Assembly (NCBI GenBank): GCA_018661145.1
Contig: JABJIU010000001.1
Span: forward strand, 1-64,000
DNA: 64,000 bases
Direction of reading: 5' to 3'
From: Pseudomonadota bacterium
Lineage (GTDB): Bacteria > Pseudomonadota > Gammaproteobacteria > Arenicellales > UBA868
The notes under the pieces: generated by a model
Told to the model about the DNA's origin: nothing
Databases searched by the model: none
What the model saw: the letters and a program-made list of their open reading frames with translations, nothing else
Made by a program: the position numbers and the translations under genes
Part shown: piece after piece, positions 43,512 to 50,962 of the stretch
Layout: each line of letters opens with the position of its first letter
Position numbering within the stretch: position 1 is the first letter of the stretch

Positions 43512-44006
43512 ATGGAGAGGATAAAGACTTCAATCATTTTTGGGACCGTCGGGTTGTTAATGGGGGCTACGGCAATAGCCGGCACCGCCGTACCGACAAC
43601 CGGTCATGGATACGGTGCCACGACATCTTCCGTCGCAACTCCATTGGCGGATGGCTCTACGTTGATTAAGCGGACCACCCACGAGGTCTGGATTCAGGGT
43701 CCATCCGAAGCGAATTTTCCGGCCGAGGTGATCGCGGATTGCAATTCAGCGATGTTGCTCTCTGCAGAAGGGGCACCTTTAGCCTTTAGCGGAGTTTGTT
43801 CTGGAACGGACATTGACGGGGATACGTTCGTCGCAGCCAACCATTCGATGACGCCCGACTTCAGTGACTGTCAGTGGAGTATGTATGGCGGAACCGGAAA
43901 GTACGCAGGCGTAACTGGGGGCGGTGTCTGCATCCCAGGCGGCCCAACCACTGCGGATGGCAGTAACAGCAAGTTTTCCTGGCAAGGGGAATGGATTCTG
44001 CCATAA
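43512..44006 (+). CDS. Secreted protein of unknown function
   Basis: A 164-residue protein with a clear signal peptide (MERIKTSIIFGTVGLLMGATAIAG, cleavage likely near TAIAG-TAVP; only its borders are certain). The mature part is rich in Gly, Thr and Ser, with four cysteines (in ADCNSA, GVCSGT, SDCQWS and GGVCIPGG) that may pair in the periplasm. The YGGTGKYAGVTGGG segment resembles a turn motif seen in small secreted beta-barrel proteins of the allene oxide cyclase-like type, but this is a weak resemblance. An AAAAAGGG purine stretch precedes the ATG. Confidence 0.7.
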   Translation: MERIKTSIIFGTVGLLMGATAIAGTAVPTTGHGYGATTSSVATPLADGSTLIKRTTHEVWIQGPSEANFPAEVIADCNSAMLLSAEGAPLAFSGVCSGTDIDGDTFVAANHSMTPDFSDCQWSMYGGTGKYAGVTGGGVCIPGGPTTADGSNSKFSWQGEWILP

Positions 44007-44075
44007 GCGAGAGGCGGCCCGGTTATTCAGTGGAGTAAACGGCAAGAGCGGTCTACAGGACTTAAGGAGGTCGGT

Positions 44076-44447
44076 ATGTCAGCATTAGAACAGGTGTTGA
44101 AAGGATACGGATGTTTCAAGGAAGGTGATATCGAAGGGCTTGCGGCGCTGTGCCATGAAGACATGACATTTAGGATGAACGGAACACATAGCCTTTCCGG
44201 CGAGTACCATGGGTTCGGCAATTGGTTGAACAACTTTCTTGCCAAGATCCCGACCGTGATACCAGGGTTTCATCTGGAAATGGAACACAGTTTCGAATCA
44301 GGAAATGATGTCTTCTGTCACCTGCGGGCAACCGGCGAGGGGTTGGACGCTTACTTCGGGCACTATTTTGTGGTGGAGGATGGAAAGATCCGAAGTTTCC
44401 ACGCGTTCGATGACTCTCAACAGTGGGCCAAGGCCCTCGGAGAGTAA
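44076..44447 (+). CDS. NTF2-like (SnoaL/ketosteroid isomerase fold) protein
   Basis: A 123-residue cone-shaped fold protein. It follows the typical pattern: N-terminal helix with GYGCFKEGDIEGLAALCHED, then MTFRMNG, GFGNWLNNFLAKIP, and paired strands ending FVVEDGKIRSFHAFDDSQQW. An AAGGAGG ribosome site lies eight bases before the ATG. Members can be isomerases, dehydratases or small-molecule binders; no substrate can be named. A stem-loop lies about 60 bases after its stop. Confidence 0.85.
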   Translation: MSALEQVLKGYGCFKEGDIEGLAALCHEDMTFRMNGTHSLSGEYHGFGNWLNNFLAKIPTVIPGFHLEMEHSFESGNDVFCHLRATGEGLDAYFGHYFVVEDGKIRSFHAFDDSQQWAKALGE

Positions 44448-44769
44448 TCTCTCTGGATTCGACTCCGCTTTTCGGCGTTGTAGAGAAAGCCTGACGCCAA
44501 GAGAAGGGCCCGTAGCTTATGGAAGTTACGGGGCTATCTTGGTCGGGGTGAGGGAGTTCGAATCTTTGGGTCCTGTCTCCCGAAGATACGAGACAGGGAA
44601 GTTCTCCCGTGCGTAAAGAGCAATATTTGCAGTTAGGAAATTTGGATAAGCGCTTGCCCGTTCTATAAAGACGATGGATCACATTCTAATTCTGCTGGCT
44701 AGTTTGGCTTCAGTGGGTCGACCCATGCTAATCTGATGGGTAATTTTCTTAACTGATTGGAGAATCCCT
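44448..44769. other. Gene-free stretch with a stem-loop and a tRNA remnant
   Basis: These 322 bases hold no convincing gene. A 10-bp stem with an ATGG loop (44509-44532, one G-T pair, no T tail) may end the NTF2-like transcript. Directly after it comes the first tRNA-Pro-like remnant (44540-44585). The base composition turns A/T-rich from about 44600 onward. Confidence 0.6.
44540..44585 (-). repeat. Decayed tRNA-Pro(CGG)-like 3' half, copy 1
   Basis: On the minus strand the sequence reads as the anticodon loop TTCGGGA, a damaged T arm, and the acceptor end CACCCCG with discriminator A and CCA. It matches copy 2 (44921-44966) at 36 of 46 positions in the same orientation. The 5' half is absent. 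It looks like an old attachment-site remnant. Confidence 0.6.
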
Positions 44770-44904
44770 ATGGGAATGAGTCAAAGGAAGAAAAAAGGGA
44801 AGGTGATGAACTACAACCGCCCTGTTAACAAGAAGAACGCAACGAAAAATCAAAAGCGTGTCAGTGAAAATAATGCTGCACTACGGTCGTTAGACAAAGG
44901 GTAG
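44770..44904 (+). CDS. Small lysine-rich protein, 44 residues
   Basis: A short frame between the two tRNA remnants, with a TTGGAGA ribosome site seven bases before the ATG. The product is strongly basic (SQRKKKGKVMNYNRP, then KKNATKNQKR) with no hydrophobic segment, as in nucleic-acid-binding or ribosome-associated small proteins. No family is recognised. Its place inside a tRNA-bounded stretch suggests cargo of a small mobile islet, but the reading frame is short enough to be chance. Confidence 0.4.
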   Translation: MGMSQRKKKGKVMNYNRPVNKKNATKNQKRVSENNAALRSLDKG

Positions 44905-44920
44905 GCGCGTCTTAGAATAT

Positions 44921-44966
44921 TGGCCGGGGTGAGAGGATTCGAACCTCCGGCCCCTGCCTCCCGAAG
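44921..44966 (-). repeat. tRNA-Pro(CGG)-like 3' half, copy 2
   Basis: Better preserved than copy 1. The minus strand gives the loop TTCGGGA with anticodon CGG, a good T arm (GGAGG, loop TTCGAAT, CCTCT) and CACCCCG, G, CCA. No D arm or 5' acceptor strand exists to its right, so this is not a functional tRNA. By the logic of integration at tRNA 3' ends, the inserted element should lie to its right, which is where the A/T-rich region begins. Confidence 0.65.
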
Positions 44967-45700
44967 GCTGAGGCCACTCGTCCGTTATCTGTTTAGACCG
45001 CCATAACCTGCTATTTTTAAGCCATTTTTAAAACCGCTGGTTTTGCGCTCTTCGCACTGTTTGAGATTTCAGGGCCCTATCCTGACAACTGATTGTTAAA
45101 ATGATCTAAGCTAGAAGCAGAGAAAAAATACTTCCAAGTTGGCGCTGAGAGTTTTTGGGTCCTCATATTTATTCCATAAGAATCGACATCTCTGCTCGAA
45201 TTTCTCGGAGCACCTGACCGAAGCTCAGATGCTCAATCTGTTTGGGTAATCAAGAATGCCGTGGGTGGCTGTGAAAAACGCGAATATTTTGTCCCAAAAT
45301 AAGATGTTTCAGGACGTGGCGAGCCTTCTGTGCGGGTTAATCTATGTAGTGGATCCCGGGAATACGTTAATAACTAGCGGTATTGATTGTGAGGGACACC
45401 TTACCCTTACAAGTTTGGTTGATTTTCACACTGGCAATTTTAAACAAAACTTCAGTCACCCTGGAGTCTCCTGATTGTCACCTTCCGCGATGCAGATTCA
45501 CGATCGGCAGCCCGGCGTTGCAAGGGTCACCACCGTTTTGGATCGTGAATCTCCGAGCCTAGTATTTCATCAGAGGGATCGTAGTGCGTGAGATTGCTTG
45601 GTATAGTCGCCGCCCTCGATTAGATCTCGCTCTTGCGTAGGAGCTTTACGATCGAGTCAAAAGCTCAGCCTTTGTTCAGAACCTCTCTAAATATGCGATT
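44967..45700. other. Gene-free, A/T-rich left edge of the probable island
   Basis: About 730 bases with no supported gene. A 72-codon frame at 45256-45474 lacks a ribosome site and family features. The main structure is a perfect 12-bp inverted repeat at 45494-45552. The last 150 bases should carry the promoter of the ATP-grasp gene. Long non-coding edges with gene debris are usual at island ends. Confidence 0.6.
45494..45552. repeat. Perfect 12-bp inverted repeat with 35-base spacer
   Basis: AGATTCACGATC at 45494-45505 and GATCGTGAATCT at 45541-45552 are exact inverted copies. It does not carry integron attC core sites or a T tail. It may be a double operator, a recombination site or the ends of a lost small element. 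Confidence 0.55.
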
Positions 45701-46840
45701 GTGAATACCAAAGACTTACTTGAACGGGCTCGTGATGACCTTAAGATCGCCCTTGTTTATGCGGGCAATAAAAATGAGCCCGACGCTGTAATCGAGCGAC
45801 AAATCAATAGTCGAGATTGGAAAAGTTATCGACTAGTCGCTGAAAATATCGCTGAGACGCTTGAAGCAGAGGGGTTCTCCGATGTCGTTGTATTGCCCGA
45901 GGACCGTCACCTCGGAGACGTAATAAGTAGATCCAATATCGACTTAGTTTGGTTGAATTCTGGTGGGGTCCAAGGAATTAATCCAATGGCGCATGCTCCT
46001 GCGCTGTTAGAAATGTTAGGGGTCCCTTATATTGGCCATAACCCACTAGCCGTATCACTTCTCGATAACAAGCACGTGTTTAAGAGCATGTGTATGGCTG
46101 GATCCTTGCCAACAGCTCGATCTGTGGTGATCGCTCCGAGCTCTAAAGGCTGCAATTTCATTGACTCAGAAAACTTTGAGTCAGTATTTTACGGGTTTCC
46201 AGGACCGTTCGTGATAAAGCCGGTAAGTGGCCGAGCTTCGAAGAACGTGTATTTCGTGGGCTCAAAAAGGGAAGTGAAGCATGCGGTGGAGAAGGTTTGG
46301 AACGAAACAGGCCACCTCTGCCTTGTAGAGGAATATCTCCCCGGAAGGGAGTTCGCGATCTCGATTATGGGGTCGCGCGTGCGGCAAGACGGAGAATTCG
46401 TGACCCATGATGGACCCTTCGCGTTCTCCGCCGTTCAGCGCCTTTTTGAGCCCGATGAAAAGATCTTCACTTCGATGGATGAGAAGCCGATTACCTACGA
46501 CCGCATTCGGTTACTTGATCTCTCTCGCGAATCGGAGTTAATCAGTGAGATGGAGCATCTGGCTCGCCAAGTCTTTGCACAGTTCACATTAAGCAGCCTC
46601 GTCCGACTCGACTTGCGTGAATCAGGTGATGGAGAGCTTCAACTATTGGAAGCCAATCCAAAACCTGATCTAAAACGCCCGTCCGAGCACGCAGCCAGTA
46701 TTACTTGCACAGGATTAGCTCAGCGGGGAATGTCATACGCGGATTTGATAGTGTCAATTCTCGCTGAACGCTTGACGGAGCTATCAAAAACCAGAAAAAA
46801 AGACTCCGCAATTCTTAAGAAACTGATGGTCACTTCTTAA
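45701..46840 (+). CDS. ATP-grasp ligase, D-alanine-D-alanine ligase-like
   Basis: A 379-residue protein with the three parts of an ATP-grasp enzyme: an N-terminal Rossmann-like domain (LKIALVYAGNKNEPD, then LVWLNSGGVQGINPMAHAPA and MLGVPYIGHNPLAVSLLDNK), the ATP-binding segments FVIKPVSGRASKNVYFV and LCLVEEYLPGREFAISIMG, and the metal-binding end VRLDLRESGDGELQLLEANPKPDLK. The layout is that of D-Ala-D-Ala ligase, but the small-molecule pocket differs and the gene stands outside any cell-wall cluster, so it probably joins other amino acids or peptides. The GTG at 45701 is the only reasonable start. It opens the sensory-gene stretch before the type VI cluster. Confidence 0.8.
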   Translation: MNTKDLLERARDDLKIALVYAGNKNEPDAVIERQINSRDWKSYRLVAENIAETLEAEGFSDVVVLPEDRHLGDVISRSNIDLVWLNSGGVQGINPMAHAPALLEMLGVPYIGHNPLAVSLLDNKHVFKSMCMAGSLPTARSVVIAPSSKGCNFIDSENFESVFYGFPGPFVIKPVSGRASKNVYFVGSKREVKHAVEKVWNETGHLCLVEEYLPGREFAISIMGSRVRQDGEFVTHDGPFAFSAVQRLFEPDEKIFTSMDEKPITYDRIRLLDLSRESELISEMEHLARQVFAQFTLSSLVRLDLRESGDGELQLLEANPKPDLKRPSEHAASITCTGLAQRGMSYADLIVSILAERLTELSKTRKKDSAILKKLMVTS

Positions 46841-46884
46841 AAGTTTTCGGCCTTACTTGACTAATTTCTGGTGCGGACGTGAGA

Positions 46885-46890
46885 TATAAT
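46885..46890 (+). promoter_or_regulatory. Consensus -10 box upstream of the sensor-MFS gene
   Basis: A perfect TATAAT lies about 100 bases before the TTG start. A TTGACT is present upstream but with a 22-base spacer, too long for standard sigma-70 use, so activation by a regulator may be needed. Confidence 0.35.
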
Positions 46891-46989
46891 TTGATTGTGG
46901 AGTCTGCACAACCTAAGATCATCGGTCCATGATTGAGTGGTAGATAAATCCAAAACAAAGCGGAAGAAGCCGAAGAAGAGGGCAAAATA

Positions 46990-49569
46990 TTGGAATCAAC
47001 AAAAAATACCGCCTATATAGAACGATTTAAGGCTGCGTTATCTCCGGGAGCAATCGCGCTTATCTCGCTACTACTTCTTGGTTACGTGGGTCTGGGGGAG
47101 ACCCTTAGATCGTACCCCGGTCTGCAACACGACCGATTGGTCGCGCAGGGCGAAGTCGTGCAAACAGAGATGAATACGTTTTTGCAGGCAGGCCTACCGC
47201 TTCGGCAGTTTGTGGGGTTTGAAACCTTAGCGGCTCCTCTACTAGATTCCGACTCGCTCTTGCAGAGTAATGTTGTCAGCGATCTACGTGGGTCTATTCT
47301 ATTTTCTGCTTCTGCGCCGGGTCGAGATCCTGTTTCGGCACTACGAGATCAGCCTTTGCCTATTGGGGAAACAAAAACTGGTTTATCTCCTGCTTTCACG
47401 ATTCAGGAGACGCCGCGAAACTATATCGCTGTCCTTCCCTTAGAAAACAAATTCGAAACAGTGGGTTTTCTCTCAATTACCCTGGACAAAGTCTCAATTT
47501 TATCCGCCGTTAAAGAAAAATTTGGAATGGTGTTCGGTATCATGCTGGCGTTAGCGGCCGTCATTTTACTCGGAGCGTTCTTTCTGAACGGATTTCGGGC
47601 TTCCGTATCCGGACGCTGGCTTCAGCCGTTTTTCGCAGCGATATTCATAATCGCTGCGGGCGTTGTTACCACCGTGACGATACAGATTTACTCCCAGGGT
47701 GTTCAGGCGAAGGCATCAGCCTTGGCAGATTCATTATCGACTCGAGTGGGTACCGTCCTTGATCTTGGACTCGATCTGGAAGACATTAGCGGCGTTAATC
47801 AAGCATTGATTGATTACCATCAGCGTAACCCAGAGCTTGATTCAGTTGCGCTGACCTTTAACGGGGAGGTTGCTTACCATAGCAATAAGGAATTAATTGG
47901 TGGACAGTGGTCGGAGCCCCAAAATTGCTTTGTTTACCAGCAAGCGTTAGTGCCCGAGGGCCAAAACTCTTCCAAAGATCAGGTCAGTTTAGTTCTGGCA
48001 GTGCCCAAAAGTGTCGTCTACTCGCGTGTTGCGAGAAACGTAAAAAACTTTGCTGTTCTTTTTCTCGCAACGGTGTTTCTAACGGCGCTGTTTTTCAAGT
48101 TAAGCGTTGTGCTAGAGGAGCGTAAAAGAAAGAAAGAGATGTCGGAAACTGCCACGGCAGTCACTGATGCCAGCGGCCTCGAGGCGCTGCGCGAGTTGGA
48201 GCACGATAGCGATAGCTCAAAAGCCTACCGGCTTGCGCTTTTGACGCCACTTTTCTTCGTTGCGGTTTTTCTAGAGGCGATGAACGCCTCCTTCTTGCCG
48301 CAGTTGATTCAGGAGGTTTCCGTCTTATCGGGGCTCGGAGCCGGGTTCACGGCGCAGGTTTTCATACTATTTTTTCTTGCTTTTGCGCTGACTCTTGTTC
48401 CAGCAGGTAAATTTGCAGAGATTCACGGCTCTCGTGGCCTTCTGCTCACTGGGAGCATCCTCACTGCTTCCTCTCAGATTTTGCTAACGTTCATCGAGAC
48501 TACTAGCGTTTGGGTTCAGGCATATTTCGGAGCCGGCGCTATCGAGATTCTATGTTTGGCCAGAGTAGTCTCTGGAATAGGCCAGGGTTTTCTACTTATC
48601 GGTACACAGGCGTTCATTTTAGAGAATACACCAGAAAGTCGTCGCACCCAGGGCAACAACATCATCGTTTACGGATATAACGGTGGCATTATTTCCGGCG
48701 CCGCGATTGGCGCTTTGCTTGCTGTCTACCTGGGATATGCGGGCGTGTTCCTGGTTGCGGGAATAATTGGCTTTCTATGCGCAATCTATGTCTTTGTCCT
48801 GCTTCCATCGGGCCACTCGAGCAACAAAACCTCGGAACTTGAAGAGGGTAGCTCTGCTCAACGGGGAAGCTTGAAGCAATACTTCTCTGGATATCTCGAT
48901 ATATTTAAAATTTTCGGAGATCTCAAGTTCCTGAATACAATAATCGCGGTTGGCATTCCCACTAAGGCGATTCTGACAGGGGTTACTATCTTTGCGATTC
49001 CTCTCATACTTTCGGCGCTCGATTATGCGCCGGATGATATCGGTCAGATCATAATGATCTATGGCCTAGGGGTAGTGCTTGCCTCTCACTTTATTTCGAA
49101 GCACGTTGACAGAACTGGCTCGAGCACTAACGTGCTCTTCGGGGGGGTGATTCTGAGCTCAATCGGATTGATGTTGATCGGAGTAATGCTGGAAGCGCCG
49201 ACGACCGTCAGCGAATTTCTCAACCTTGATCTAGAGCGCTTTTCCGGCTGGATTGAGGTAACAGCGTTAATTGTTGGAGTTGCGCTATTGGGCGTGGCTC
49301 ATGGGTTTATTAATGCCCCTGTGGTTACTCACGTAGCAGAAGCCAAGGTCGTTCAACAGATAGGACTTGCTCCCTCAACAGCAATTTATCGGTTTTTGGA
49401 GCGACTAGGTCATGTAGCGGGTCCATTAATTGTCGCGCAGTTTCTACTATGGTTCGGGATGCAGCCAAGTACGTTACTGTACCTTGCCCTAGTGGTCCTC
49501 ATTCTGGGTCTCATTTTCCGGATAGTCTCTTTCTCGCATTCGTCCTCAGCAAGAGAACGCGCAGCTTAG
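46990..49569 (+). CDS. Two-domain sensor fused to an MFS transporter
   Basis: An 859-residue protein with about 16 predicted membrane helices. The first 375 residues contain two repeats of helix, extracytoplasmic domain, helix (helices near 18-38, 180-205, 214-240 and 350-375), like sensor-kinase input modules. A cytoplasmic linker rich in Glu, Lys and Ser (375-410) leads to a complete 12-helix MFS unit, with loop motif GKFAEIHGSRG and RVVSGIGQGFLLIGTQAF. Such a joining of sensor input to a transporter suggests transport gated by an external signal, or a transporter used as a sensor. The TTG start has an AAGAGGG ribosome site. No known function is assigned. Confidence 0.78.
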   Translation: MESTKNTAYIERFKAALSPGAIALISLLLLGYVGLGETLRSYPGLQHDRLVAQGEVVQTEMNTFLQAGLPLRQFVGFETLAAPLLDSDSLLQSNVVSDLRGSILFSASAPGRDPVSALRDQPLPIGETKTGLSPAFTIQETPRNYIAVLPLENKFETVGFLSITLDKVSILSAVKEKFGMVFGIMLALAAVILLGAFFLNGFRASVSGRWLQPFFAAIFIIAAGVVTTVTIQIYSQGVQAKASALADSLSTRVGTVLDLGLDLEDISGVNQALIDYHQRNPELDSVALTFNGEVAYHSNKELIGGQWSEPQNCFVYQQALVPEGQNSSKDQVSLVLAVPKSVVYSRVARNVKNFAVLFLATVFLTALFFKLSVVLEERKRKKEMSETATAVTDASGLEALRELEHDSDSSKAYRLALLTPLFFVAVFLEAMNASFLPQLIQEVSVLSGLGAGFTAQVFILFFLAFALTLVPAGKFAEIHGSRGLLLTGSILTASSQILLTFIETTSVWVQAYFGAGAIEILCLARVVSGIGQGFLLIGTQAFILENTPESRRTQGNNIIVYGYNGGIISGAAIGALLAVYLGYAGVFLVAGIIGFLCAIYVFVLLPSGHSSNKTSELEEGSSAQRGSLKQYFSGYLDIFKIFGDLKFLNTIIAVGIPTKAILTGVTIFAIPLILSALDYAPDDIGQIIMIYGLGVVLASHFISKHVDRTGSSTNVLFGGVILSSIGLMLIGVMLEAPTTVSEFLNLDLERFSGWIEVTALIVGVALLGVAHGFINAPVVTHVAEAKVVQQIGLAPSTAIYRFLERLGHVAGPLIVAQFLLWFGMQPSTLLYLALVVLILGLIFRIVSFSHSSSARERAA

Positions 49570-49643
49570 AGTCCGTAACATTGAGAAATGATGTGATAGC
49601 GATTAGCAAAAAGCTCTCATCCTCACTGAAAAAAGGAAATCGT

Positions 49644-50900
49644 ATGACGTTTTTTAATCCGCGCGGGAATCTTAGAACGGGAGCAAAGATTAATTTACTG
49701 CTCGCCTGTGTATTGAGTTTTGCACCTTTTAACTTAATCACAAGCACAGCTCTCGCAGATTCTGGGAGCGCTCGAGTTGCTATTTCATCCTGGTTGGAGG
49801 TTGATTCCGACGTGACCCAAGCATGGGATGCGCGTGAGATTTCGTCCGATAGAGTCCGCTTCATCATGGCGGATGACGTCGAGTCCGCAGACAACTCGTC
49901 ATCAAGAGCGGCTGACAAAAAAGTCCTCTTTATCTTCCCAAAGAAATCCTCAGCTTACAACACCGCTTTAAGCACAAGTCTCAGGGTGTTCGCTGATCGC
50001 GGATTATTTCCTGAGGTCGAGATTGTATTGATGGAAAAGGATGCCTCAAAGCGGCTGGAAGTGATTGCCGCCGCAGAAACGTCTAACGTTGACCTTATCT
50101 TCGCAACTGGCTCTTCCTCTGCGAAGTTTGCCTATAAAAATTATTGGGGCGGTAAGATTCCGGTAGTCACGATATGCGCTAAGGATCCGGTGATGTTGGG
50201 CCAGATGCCCGACTATGCTTCCGGAAGTGGTAGCAATATGGCATTTACCTCCCTAAATGTTCCCGTTGGCCTACAGGGCAAGTATTTAAAGGAACTAAAG
50301 CCCGGACTCAAGAACGTTGCTGTGCTTTTCGCGAACGAAAACAAGAGCGCTATTAAAACTCAGTATGAACCGCTGGTTAAATGGGGCGAAGAAAACGGAA
50401 TTCAGATTCTGGGTGTAGGCGTGAGTAAGAAAGAAGCGGCGGTCGAATTATCAAAAATGGTGCCAGAGGCTGTTGCGCAGATGCGCTCTTCGGACCCGTC
50501 CTTGGAGGAGAGTATCTTCTGGATTACTGGGAGTACGTCCGTCTTTAAAGAAATAGCAACGATTAATGCCCATTCGAGCACTGTCCCAGTCTTGAGCGTG
50601 GTTCCGGATGTCGTGCAAGCCGGGAGCGATACTGCTGTTATGTCCATCGGTGTTGGTTTCGACAGCAACGCAAAGCTCGCCGCAATTTACGGCGTAAATT
50701 TGCTTACGGGAAAAGTTAACGTAAGCGACCTCCCCGTTGGCCTCGTCGAGCCGCCGGATATAGCAATAAGCTTTCTGAAGTCACGAGATATTGGAATGAA
50801 AGTCCCGTTTTCTTTTGTAGAACGTGCTTCAACGATCTACGGAAACACGGGAGAGGTAGCTCGCAGCAAAGGGAAGAACGTCGTCGTAAGCGTAAATTAG
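49644..50900 (+). CDS. Periplasmic ABC-type substrate-binding protein (PF04392-like)
   Basis: A 418-residue exported protein with a signal peptide ending near TSTALA. After a spacer of about 80 residues, the binding fold starts with KKVLFIFPKKSSAYNTAL, then IFATGSSSAKFA, PVVTICAKDPVM, and NVAVLFANENKSAI, which resembles the ABC_sub_bind family (Trp/branched-type periplasmic proteins). No permease or ATPase gene is nearby, so it more likely presents a ligand to a sensor than to an importer. The ATG at 49644 has a good AAAAAGGAAA site; longer starts run into the MFS gene. Confidence 0.8.
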   Translation: MTFFNPRGNLRTGAKINLLLACVLSFAPFNLITSTALADSGSARVAISSWLEVDSDVTQAWDAREISSDRVRFIMADDVESADNSSSRAADKKVLFIFPKKSSAYNTALSTSLRVFADRGLFPEVEIVLMEKDASKRLEVIAAAETSNVDLIFATGSSSAKFAYKNYWGGKIPVVTICAKDPVMLGQMPDYASGSGSNMAFTSLNVPVGLQGKYLKELKPGLKNVAVLFANENKSAIKTQYEPLVKWGEENGIQILGVGVSKKEAAVELSKMVPEAVAQMRSSDPSLEESIFWITGSTSVFKEIATINAHSSTVPVLSVVPDVVQAGSDTAVMSIGVGFDSNAKLAAIYGVNLLTGKVNVSDLPVGLVEPPDIAISFLKSRDIGMKVPFSFVERASTIYGNTGEVARSKGKNVVVSVN

Positions 50901-50962
50901 CATCAGTCGCCCCTTGATGGCTCAGCGTTGAAGCCCAGTCTTTCACATCACGGCATACTGTT

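Noticed and set aside
44921..45010. Possible complete tRNA-Pro
   Set aside because: No D arm or 5' acceptor strand complementary to CACCCCG was found to the right of the anticodon region; only the 3' half is present.
45256..45474. 72-codon plus-strand frame at the island edge
   Set aside because: No ribosome site, no recognisable motif and atypical composition; it looks like chance in A/T-rich non-coding DNA.
46937..47020. Lysine-rich frame beginning with GTG before the sensor-MFS gene
   Set aside because: It is out of frame with the MFS gene and ends quickly; the A/G-rich stretch is better explained as the leader and ribosome site of that gene.
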